Of a stretch of DNA of 64,000 nt, positions 13,601 through 25,600 are shown piece by piece. Position 1 is the first letter of the stretch; the number at the start of each line of letters is the position of its first letter. The DNA is from Enoplolaimus lenunculus (taxonomy: Eukaryota; Nematoda; Enoplea; Enoplida; Thoracostomopsidae). The notes under the pieces were generated by a model, which was not told the DNA's origin, ran no database searches, and worked only from the letters and a program-made list of their open reading frames with translations. The translations under genes and the position numbers were made by a program. The stretch spans positions 1 through 64,000 of the forward strand of contig JASANG010000796.1 in the NCBI GenBank assembly GCA_030248215.1, given 5' to 3'.

Positions 13601-16600
13601 CGATAGCACTGCTAGACACCGTCGACCCCGAAGAAGGTCAGGTCGTAAACGTGATTCGATGCAAATTCCAGCTGATGATCCTGCGACCACGTCATCTAAC
13701 AGAAATATTCCAATGCTTGGTTCTATTGGAAAAAGCATATCAGTGGAGTCGGTGATTTCAACGTCGAACATGCGACCTTATAATAAATTAGCTGTGTACT
13801 TTTCGTCTCCGGTATCGAAATTTACTATTCATACGGTGAGCTTTTGAATAGTATTGATGACGTCTAAGGTTGTCATTCAGGCGAGGATTTCGTGGTTGTG
13901 TTAAACGGCGTGTGGTTGAACATTTGTGATCTTTACTTAGTGGGGATGTGCCGATTAATCGTCATCGGCATCGGTAATAATCGGCACTTTTTATAAGTAT
14001 CGGCATCGGCACTCTAAAAAATTGCCGATTCTTCGCCGATACTTTTTGCACATAACACTCAGTTGGAATGCTATCAATTTCATGTCAGAACGCATATCAT
14101 TGTTTGGGCAGAAAAACTGATCTCCTGCGTTTGCGCTTGAAAAAATTAGTTGAAATTAACCGTTCTTCTAAATTATAATAGTTTATGATGGTTAGGGTTT
14201 AAGTCTTCATATAATGATGTAGGTGTGCTAATGTTGGGATCGGCATCGGGAAAATTTTTTTGTGTCGGCACATTTCTATTCATTAGCTCAGCTGGATTTA
14301 AAGATTAGATTAAGTCTTGTTTTAGTGGCCGTATTCGCACAGTGTGTAGCACCTATTACCAGTTGGCGATAAGTCTGTTAGTTTTTGAATACCGATGCTA
14401 AGCAACTCGAAAATTATACAAAACAGTGTGTTTGACGTCAAAAATCTAATTTTCAATGCTAAAAATACTGAACCGGACAAAAAAGCTTTCGAGTGGGTGA
14501 GGCTTAAACTGGCAAAAAAATCGAGTTTAGGGACGGGAGTTAGCGAGTGCGGGACCCCCGCTCGTACCTCCCAGTACTGAACCCACAGCTTTTGTAGTCA
14601 TTTAAGAATAACAACCAAGAGCAGCGATGTGTTACCCAACTATTTAAAGGCTTGTGTTTCTGCACGACCTTTGTTTTTGTAAAACGCGCTATAATCTGAA
14701 AAAATTTTCGCAAGTTAAAAAAATTAGGTTATATACTTTGCTGCGTTTAATAATTGGTTGATAGGTATAGCTCCAGTAGTTGTTACACTATTGTTCATTT
14801 CAGTGTTTCTACATTATTTATCTGACGTTGTTCTCTTATGTGTTACTGTTTGGATTTCGATGGCGTATGACGGTTCCAGAATTCGTTCTTCATGTATGGA
14901 CGTTATGTCTGTTTTTAGAACAAAGCCGCCAAGTTAGTGTTTATACCGTGCATTTGGCAGCGTTTGGTAGCTATGTTGTTTGTTACAATATTTAGATCAC
15001 GCTGGCGTTTTGCTCGCTGTGACTGTGACCACGAAAACTTTTATAAAGGAAGGTTTCGAAGTCTCACCCCGCAATGTACTGAAACAGTTGGCTTTTCTTA
15101 TCTAAGTGGAGTCTTTTATAGTTACGATCACCTCCGTCCGTGAGCGATGCTGCCGCCTCATTTTCACCGCCAAATCATAAATTTTTAGATGCCTTATAGC
15201 AAAGATTATAGCGCCCCTGAGTAAACAGTGTTAACAATATTTTTCTGTCGAAATTCTTCGTTTGAGAGATTTCTTCAGTTTGATCAGTTGAACACCTGCA
15301 ATGTTGTGTTAAGTTTACTTACGTGTGTGTGCTCATAATATTATTTTCCTACCGTGGTTCGTGTTCCATTAAAAATTAATTTTTGTTTTATAATTTGACC
15401 TCGTTTTGTAAAATGTATGTAGCACATATCATCGGTTGGTGATAGGTTATATAACTTTTGAAGGCAAAAATCGAGAGGTCAAAAATTAACGTATTTTTAA
15501 CATAATCTACCCAACGCCATGCAAAATTTTTGACTATCACTGCTTGCTTGTTTAAAACGTATTACTATTAACTGATGATAGATGCAACACATGTTTGAGA
15601 ATATATTTCCTCTGATATCAGATGAATTGCACTGTTGCTGTCAAGTATTTTATTGCAGGTCTATTCATATCCTGGACGCACCATTTTTCTTAAACTGTTC
15701 GACTGGTGGTACTTTAGTTCGTTTGCAACGTGGAATCGGATGGATTTTGCAAATACAATTGCATATTCAACTATGTTTGTGCTTCGATATTTCAAAGTTA
15801 CATTTGCATTTGCGCGTTTGGCATTAGTGATATGCTTTGTGTTGTATTTAGTGAAAATATTCAAAGTTTACTTTGTCAACAGTTATCTTGGACCAAAAGT
15901 TGTGATGATACATCGAATGGTAAGTTGTTAGCTATAAAAACCATTTGCACAAGGCAATGGCAGTAGAGTTTGACAGCGTGGGTTATTAAATTAATAATTT
16001 ATCATGTTAACGTGTAGCAAAGTTCAATTAAAAAATTTTAACGCACACATACTTGATGCTTAGTGTGCTAGTTTTCACCAGGGCTACCAAAAATTCTTAT
16101 GGTTGTTCTTTTTGTGACATGTCAATTTTTTTCAAAGTGGTTTCTAAAATGGTTTGGATCAGCAGTTAGAAATTACTAGACAGTGTGGTGCTGGTCAAAA
16201 CCGCGATAATCAAACAGGGATTTTTCTTGAATATTTAGTGTAATTATTTTAAACTTTTGGTCTGCTGTCTCGTAGCCAGAGCAGTATAATTTTTGACGCC
16301 ACCTAGCCTGACCTAGACAAGTTTTAGCTTCGCTTTTAGCCATGTGAATTTTCTGCTTGCCCCTCCTGAAAATATTTTACAAAACCTTTTGCCGAATACA
16401 CCAAGATTTTACTACAGCATATGATTTTGATTACAGTGTTACCGATGTGATATTTTTCAGAGTCGGGATCTGGTGATGTTTTTATTGGTAATGATTATTT
16501 TCTTTCTGTCATACTCTGTTGGATCGGTGGCGTTGCTAAATCCAGGCAGATCGTACACCAGCACTGTGTTTAAAGATATTTTTAAAATGGGGACTTGGGA

Positions 16601-19600
16601 AATGTTCGGTGAACTCAGCGACGATATTACTGGAGGTAAAATTTAATCTCAATGGAATTGTGTTTGTTATTATTTCAGTAGTTATAACCCCCTAGGGACA
16701 GTTGTTGTAACTGACTGTCCCCAGGGTTATTCTCTTAGCGACTAATAGTTCTAGCAGCTGCGAATAGGGAAAGGTAATTCATGGGAGAGCTAAGTGCTAA
16801 ATAAAACATTACCCACACCGCACAATTAACATGATTGAGTAGATCTTTGGACCTCAATTAGGGTTCTTACACCCACATTACGCTATGTAATTTGTCAAAC
16901 GTTTGAATACCATTCGTCACTTCTTATTGAGTGATGCGAAACTCCGAGCGAAGCTCAGAGTTTCGAGAAGTGTTTTATATTTCGTGCTCAGGCACATCCC
17001 TAGTCTGTTTGACCGATTTCTACTGAAGTGCACCTTTCATTCACTAAAGTCTAGCTAGGATTTGTAAAAATATTCAGGACAGTCCCAAAAGGTTCAGAAT
17101 CGATGACGACATCGGTCGGTGACATTTGGTGTAAACCCATGAACCTATTTTTAAAAATATACAGTATTCATTCTACTCTTCGGCTTCAACCTAGAGTTAA
17201 TATACTCACTGCTCTAGCTAGCAACCGATTGGAGTGCAACCAGAATCGGAATTGGAATTTTAAATTTTTAATTCTACTGGCTGTGAGAAGTTCGTGATTT
17301 TGCCTTAAGCCTGTATCCTGTATCGCCTGTATAGTTCTTTCCTCGATGTATGCGTATCGCTCTGATTTAGTAAAACGCGGCCGGTAAATGTTTATTATAA
17401 ATCCCAACCCGAAACCCGTATGACACAAAATACCCAATATTAAGGCCAGCAAATTACAGGTTATGCAATTTAACTGGTAACCCGAGCCGGAATCCTTAAA
17501 GCCGACGCCTGAATCTGGTTTAATCCAGCCACTGGCTTTACCGTACCCAATACCTTTGCTGTTTTCCAGAATCCGTGCAATCCTAACCCCGTTAGGATTA
17601 CACCCCGTAAAATCGTGTACTCTAACCCCGTTAGAGTTACACCAAATTTCCGACCAATCTAACCCCGTTAGATTTGGCCCAGCCGTTGTAGAATAATAAA
17701 TCTAACCCCGTTAGATTTATTAGACTACTTTTTCCCAGGTTTCCTTAAATACCCCAAGTTTCCTTTAACACATGCCACCAGTATTCTATACTGGGTAAAT
17801 ACCGCGCCTTGCGCACCGCCAATTAACACCGTAATGCCGTAATTCCTTCACATCCTATGCCACCGTGACTATTCTTACGCGAATTCAACTCAACCTTACT
17901 TATTAGAAACTTCCGCTTTCAACCCGAATACACCAACGCAAAACTCAAGAACGACGTACAAATTTGTTCACAACCAGTCAAAGAAAATAACAACCAAGTT
18001 CGAGAAAATCCAACACCAAGACTGATTCCGGTCCTGGCTACCCGTATCGGCATCTCGACCTCATTTGCATTTTTGCCGACACCCACAATTGGGTGTCCGC
18101 AATGCGGTTGAGGTCCAGAGCCACACATCCGGTACTACAACAACAACAACAATAACGCCGGAGACACTCATAATACCAGAGCACCATGTTGGTGCTGACA
18201 TAGCCTAGCTATGTCCTTAGTCGCAGATATAGCCAGCAACACTCGCAACATTAATCAATACCGTCATACGGCCACGCAGGGCCCCAGGTAAGTTTACATT
18301 GCGGACACAGCCGCCATAGCATAGTTTTACCAATTTCTACGCCTTGTAGCAACGCCTAAGCCTAACTTAAGTTCTAAGAGAGACTAGGTGGAGCCAGGGA
18401 CTCCCTTAAGGTGTGGTTTTAATATAAGGTTTTATTTTATATTTTAGTTTTTAGTTTGAAATAGGTTTAAGTGTGGCACAGCCACCTACACTGGCATGTT
18501 GCTTTAAAATTCCTTTGTCATTTATGTAATTAAACTGATTTCGGTGAATTTCGATGACTTTACAGGACCAATGAATCATTGCAAACTTGTTCGTGACTTT
18601 TAAAAATTGCTGCCTGCCAACAGAGACCGTAAATCGGTATTACATTGGTAAATGTAAAATTATCCGTACGGTCTAAAAATTTGACCAAATTTCTGTTATC
18701 CACACTTGCCAACAATCTGAAACACTAAAAAACTTTGACCGGATCGTAGGCCTCGACAACGGTAATTCCAGGCGGACGTGATGTGTAGTACCTAGCTCTC
18801 CAGAAGGTTTACAGATATCACCTCGATGATCATGCGTCGATGGACGATTGCGTCGCGTCGGATCAGCGCGAATGCTGTTTTTCACTAGCGAGTTGCAGCG
18901 ATCGGCAACGGTGTTCTGAAATATGTAACAGGGTCAAGGGGTAGCCAGAATGGTTTAAATGACAGACTCCGCCTTTTGTATTTAATACCATTTGCTAGCG
19001 TGCAACGAGGAGAAAATATTTTAGCAGTATTATAAGAGCGCTATACTTGTGCTAAGCCCAAGTAAAAATTGTTTACAAACTGTCATAATGTACTAGGCAG
19101 CAATTCATCTGCGTTGCCGTATGGTGCTGGACGAATTAAAATAGTCCAAAGGTGTAACGATATAATAATATCTAAAAAGTAGCGATATTTGACACAGTCG
19201 TTAACAGCGAAAATAAATAATTTTTTTCTAAGCCTAATCCTAACCTGTACGTGTAGTTGATAAAAGCACAAAAAATCACCCAAAATAATCCACAGCCCAA
19301 CAATGCTTGCCTTTCGTTTTGCACCGTGGTTTATAAAAAGTTTTCGATAGCAAAACTCATGCGAGTACAAAGTTCTATGACCAAGTTCTCGTTCTCAATG
19401 TACAAAACGTATCAAGTAGTATTACATGAAATGTGTAAGCATTTGCTTTATTAGCAAAGAAAACTTGCCAATGTGATCAAAGAAAAGCATAACCGGTAAA
19501 CAGTAAGAATACGAAAAGACCAAGAAAGACATACGAATTAGTAACGTTTATAGTCATTATTTTTGCAAATACATACAGGATAGCTAAGGTATATTAAATA

Positions 19601-22600
19601 CACTATTGCAGTAGCGTGTATCATGCCATAACACGTTAGTACTAAATGGACAGAAAACTCAAAAATCTCCAAACACTTGAAAACAATAAATTGTAAAATG
19701 ATTCCTATGCATCTGCAGTGCTGTTATATAGTACCGAACTGCATAGCACGAACTGGTACCAAATTCACGTGAAAATTAACCTACTAACCGAACAAAGCAT
19801 ATTTGGATTGAAAATCAAAGCTCAAAGATAACGCAAATATAAACATGCTGGTGTCTAAATTATTTATAAAAGTTGAACATTTTAGGCGGAAATGAATTGT
19901 AGATAACGTTGTTCACTTAAGGACAAAAATAAACAAAAATTAATGCCGCTAAGAACACTGGTGCTAAATATTCAATTATATATAAAAGCATACATATTAG
20001 AGCTGCTACAGTTAAGAATTTATACCCGGATTCGGATTTGATTATCTCTAAACCCGCACCGGCTCTCAAATGAATCTAGCCCCAAACAGCAGTTGGTAAT
20101 TTGAGACAATATAAAGATCAAGACCGTAACAGCATTATAAGCATATTCCTAAACTTAAGCCTAAGCGTAAAGATAAGTCTATGCAAATAAGCCGTAAGTC
20201 TAAGCTTTTTCTACGACAGTCCCTCAAAAAACAGTGTACTCCTGTCGATTTTTACATAAGTTGTGATTTAGAACCAGTGAATGGAGAGGTTTGAAATTAA
20301 GCTGTTTTTCGCTGTGGTTACTCCTACATTTATCAAAATTTAAGGTGAACATTATAAAATGCACAAAACGTCAATCACCCACAAGGCAACAATAGGTTTT
20401 CAAACTTACGAATTTTTACAGTTGAGGATTTTAAAATTGGTAAAAATTAGGAGTAATCAAAACGAAAAAAGCTTAATTTCGAAGCTTTGTATTGTCCATT
20501 GAAACATCGATCACCCACAAGGCAACGACAGGTTTGCAAACTTACGAACTTTTACAGTTGAGGATTTTAAAATTAATAAAAATTAGGAATAATCAAAACG
20601 AAAAAAGCTTAATTTCGAAGCTTTGTATTGTCCATTGAAACATCGATCACCCACAAGGCAACGACAGGTTTGCAAACTTACGAACTTTTACAGTTGAGGA
20701 TTGAAAATTGGTAAAAATTAGGAATAATCAAAACGAAAAAAGCTTAATTTCGAAGCTTTGTATTGTCCATTGAAACATCGATCACCCACAAGGCAACGAC
20801 AGGTTTGCAAACTTACGAACTTTTACAGTTGAGGATTTTAAAATTGGTAAAAATTAGGAATAATCAAAACGAAAAAAGCTTAATTTCGAAGCTTTGTATT
20901 GTCCATTGAAACATCGATCACCCACAAGGCAACGACAGGTTTGCAAACTTACGAACTTTTACAGTTGAGGATTTTAAAATTGGTAAAAATTAGGAATAAT
21001 CAAAACGAAAAAAGCTTAATTTCGAAGCTTTGTATTGTCCATTGAAACATCGATCACCCACAAGGCAACGACAGGTTTGCAAACTTACGAACTTTTACAG
21101 TTGAGGATCTGAAAGTTGGTAAAAATTAGGAGTTATCAAAACGAAAAAAGCTTAATTTCGAAGCTTTCCATTGTCTATTTCAAACGTGACGAAACCTATC
21201 AGCAATTGGTGGCTGCTACACACGTTAGAGACGATTTACAAAATAAACATTCCTGAAGTCACCACCAAGTCAATAATTATTTCAGTAAATAAATATGAAA
21301 TAATATTCATTAAAAGCTTAAATTAGCTTTCTTGGTTCACATTCTTTACACGTTTTCGTTTAAGTTACGCCCACTTCTTCCCAAACTTGAGATCCACAAT
21401 TGTAAAAATTCGTTAGTTTGAAATTCTATCGCGCTTAGTTTCGGAACTCTCCATCCAGTAGTTTGAAATCAACGAATGATGATAAGCGCACGATACATTT
21501 TGTAAGTACAGGATTACACTTAAGTCATGTGTCTACAATTTAGACACGGCAATGGTAGTGCTTAAACATTATCGAAGCCAAACGTCTTATTTTGAAGGAA
21601 AACCCTGGGATGTCTCTGCACCAGCTCTATCTGCAACCTTGATTTGGAATTGAAATCGCTAACTTTAAGTTTAACTTGTAACAGTTCAAGTAGTTCATGG
21701 CTTTTACTGCAGGCTGTAGTAGAACATGCTTAAGCTCTAGACTATTTTTTGCTTAGGCTTAGATATATACTTATACTACTGTCCGGTCTTTAATCTTTAG
21801 GTACATGGGCTTTTCCAACAAGTTAAATCAGATGTTTTAAGCAATTTACTTACATTATAAAAAAACCTTTGTGATTCTAATCTGGCTTTGCAATGTAAAA
21901 TTTCGGAGATTTGACTTTTCACGGGCCTAGCACTATTAACTAAGTCTTGGCTTTCCGCTAAACTTAGCGTTTACAGCCTTCCAATAGCCAGAGTGCAACC
22001 AGAATTATGCAGCATTGTTTGTGGATTTTTCGGTCTTAATCAACATACATATACCAGAGTCACCGACTAAGATTTCAAAATTACCTGGAGAAGTTAAAGA
22101 ATTATGTTGTTAAAATATTTCTGCACAAATTTCATTAACAAAGTTCAGTTTAAAATTACCAGAAATTTAAAACTATCACCTTTGTTGGAACAAACGCATT
22201 TAACAAATCTACATAAAACAAAAATATAATTAAATGCAATTTTTTTCTTCTTTGTGGCTTTGGTTTCTGAACAAGCAAATATTAACTAGTGAACAAGTAA
22301 ATTCTAAGGACAGCTATTACAACTGTTAGTCGCCAAGAAAACCCTCCCAAGGGACAGTCGAGGGTTATAACTACTTATTTCTATATGGGTTATGTGTAAC
22401 ACAGGGTGCAACCGCAATTCCGGTTGCGGAATTATTTCACCTTCCGGTTCCCGCTTTTTGTCACCTTCCGGTTCCGGTATTTTCTAACCTTCCGGTTCCG
22501 GTAAAGTTTTTACCGGAATTAAAAATTACAGTATAAAAATTTGGTAGGAGGAAATTAAGATGTTTTACTTAAAAATCACGATTAGTATATAAGCCTTGAC

Positions 22601-25600
22601 AACGCCGAAAATAAACCATCGAATGTAGATTTCGCTTCCGTGGGTTATGGAAATCTAAAATACAGCAGATTAAGTGAATACATATCTCCAACTAGGGTTA
22701 TTTCACCAATAATATTGGAAAAAAATTAAGATGAATTTTTCGGTGACATGTATTTTTCGTTTTCCGGTTCCGTTTCCGGTAATTTTTTCAAATTCCGGTT
22801 CTGGTAAATTGTAACTCCGGTTGCACCCTGTGTAACCTCAATTCAATACTGGAAATAAAAAGGAATATGCTGACACGCATGTCCGCGTTTTGCATCTTTA
22901 GGTTTTCACACTAAAGCCAGATGTTATTTTGGTTGAACGTTTAATTTCATTAGTGTTTGAAAACAGGTAAGGTCGAGCATTTCTCGACAATTATGTTAGC
23001 AGTCTTCTATGTGGGCTTATACAAAGAGTTTCAATTTACTAAGTTTAATCACAGGTAATAGGCATTTTTTGTTATACAAACTGCAATATACTTGTACTAT
23101 ATTCCTCTCAGGTCCGTCTGCAGTTTGTCCACTGTCTGGAAATCTAAATTTAACTACGGAAACGACTCGAACAGACTGCGCTACATTAGAATGGCCTGTA
23201 CCAATATTTCTGGGCGTCTATCTCTTTTTTGGCAACATACTGTTGATCAATATGCTCATTGCTATTTTTGCGTAAGTTAGTGTGCGAATTTACTAATTTT
23301 AAAGTTATTTAGGTCACACTCAAAGTGCGTCTAGCTAGACTATAGCATTGTTTTCATAATATGTTTCCATTATTACGTATTTATTCAGCGAAGCGAAACT
23401 CCGAGCGGAGCTCGGAGTTTCGCGAAGCATTCTATGTTTTGTACTTGGGGGTCGAAAGGTGGATGTCCGTCCGTCCGAAAAGAATCTCAGGAACGGCTGA
23501 ACCGATTTTGATAAACTTTTTTGTTTGAAAGCCAATTATCCTGGGGTGTTAACCTAGCATTGGGGTTTTAAAATTTTACGCCGTCTATTAGCTACAGGCT
23601 AATTTGCATAATTAATTATGCCTAAATTAGTACTTTCCACAATATTTCACTAATTATTACAGTTAGAAGCAATCTAATTTTAGCATTAAAGGGTTTTTCG
23701 GGTGCGAGGAATCTGCGTAGACTGTTTACAAACCTCCAAAACCGATGATTGAGCAGTTAGCTAATAGATAATTTGCATATTAGCATAGGTTATAAGCCTA
23801 AATTAGGACTTTTTACAATATTTCGCTAATTATTTAGGTTAAAAGCAATATAATTTCAGCACTAAAGGGTTTTTAGGTGCATGGAATTTGAATAAATAGG
23901 TTAAAACATCCAAAACCGATAATTGAATAGTTAGCTAATAAGTAATTTGCATATAAGCTTAATTGACAAGACAAAACTATGACTTTTTAAATTATTTCAA
24001 TAATTATTAGGGTTCACTGAAGGTTTATGGGTGCGAGGAATCTGAATAAATTGTTTACAAACCTCCAAAACCGATAACTGAATAGTTAGCTAATAGCTAA
24101 TTTGCATATTAGCTTAATTGACAAGACAAAATTAGGACTTTTTAAATTATTCCAAAAATTATAGGGTAGCTGAAGGGTTTTTGGGTGCGAGTAATCTGAG
24201 GAAATTGCTTAAAAACCTCCAAAACCGATAAATGAATAGTTAGCTAATAACTAATTTGCATGTTACCTTAATTGCTTACGTGTGTTCGAGCTTCGCTCAA
24301 TAAATGTAATCCCACTACGACTGGTAGTGAAATATTCTCGCTGTATGTTGTGATGTTACTATCGAAATGTTTATTACAGTTGCCTGCTTATAGTTATTAA
24401 TTATGTTAAATGCTAAATAGATATCAGTTAAACTTTCACACTTTCTCTGATTATGCACATAATCCAGCCCACAACTGAACCGATTTTTTGTATTCGTAAT
24501 TGTCATGCCTACTTCGGCTGAAAAAAATCTAGCTCACATGTTTGCAAATATAAATAATTTGCGCATTTAAAAATTGAAATGTATAACCGAACCATAAAAT
24601 TGACTTGGTCATTCTGGTAATGGATCCTTGTGTACAAGTTAAAATATTAATTTGTACAGTCAAATTATTCATTATTTTGATTGTTTCCAGACACGTTTTT
24701 GAAGAAGTTCAAGCAAACGCTGAGCAAATTTGGAAGTATCAGATGTTCTTTCTCGTTGAAGAATACCGAAAAGCGCCTTTTCTGCCTGCGCCTTTCATTG
24801 TGCTCGAGCATGTGTATATGTTTATTCGGGCATTAGTTAAATTTTTCAAAAAAAGTAAGAAAATATACAGGCATACGCAAACGGTTGTATGTTTCAGTCA
24901 ATGCATCGTTATTCCCAGTGTGAGATTTAAAACCAAATAAAATTTAGTCGTACTGAGAAGACATGCAAAATTATACCTCTCTGAATATCGCTGTAGTTTT
25001 ACGCTCTACATGAACGCCTACATTGATTGATGTTTAATTAATCAAACGAAAAAGCTTTGTGCTATTCTGTTCTATTACTTTGCTTTGTTCATCCCAAATT
25101 GCAACAGCCTCTAAGTGCAAACAACGTATTTGCCTATTTTCAGAAAACTTATGTCCCACATGTAAGTACAATATCACGTCGTTGTGCTGGCTATCTCTCT
25201 ATCGTGGTTAATGCATGCTACATTTTTCATTTCAGTATTTTTTTATGTATGCTTTACTTTCGGTATTGAAATTAAGAAAAGGTTTATGAGTTAAACAGAA
25301 GCTGGTAATAATAGCGATGCCAGTTATTCTGCAACGCGACCAGAAGCTTTTATACGGTTTTTGTGTCCACGATCTGGAGCTCGTTGGACTCTTAGCAAAA
25401 TAGTATTGGATAGAACATCTCGTAACCAACAACTAATAATATCCTTGAGCGGATAGTCAATATATGTCGCTTTTTCTGCATCGGTTTAAAATTTAGTTAT
25501 CTATGTAGAATGTGGTGTGTTGTCTTAAATTGGTTGATTCTTACCTGTAATTTGTTTTTTCACTTCTATTTTAACACGCATGGTGGAAACTAAGCTTTCA

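Noticed and set aside
14937-15143. Hydrophobic frame resembling a membrane segment after TRPM exon 13
   Set aside because: Exon 13 ends 'EQSRQ' and exon 14 begins 'VYSYPG', which matches the family directly. The frame is intronic.
20372-21168. Regular repeats that might suggest a CRISPR-like array
   Set aside because: The unit is 136 bp head-to-tail with no spacers, in an animal genome. It is a minisatellite.
25057-25432. Possible small exons between TRPM exons 17 and 18 (around 25141 and 25237)
   Set aside because: Exon 17 joins exon 18 (25891) in phase and matches the family order. The candidates add residues that TRPMs do not have.
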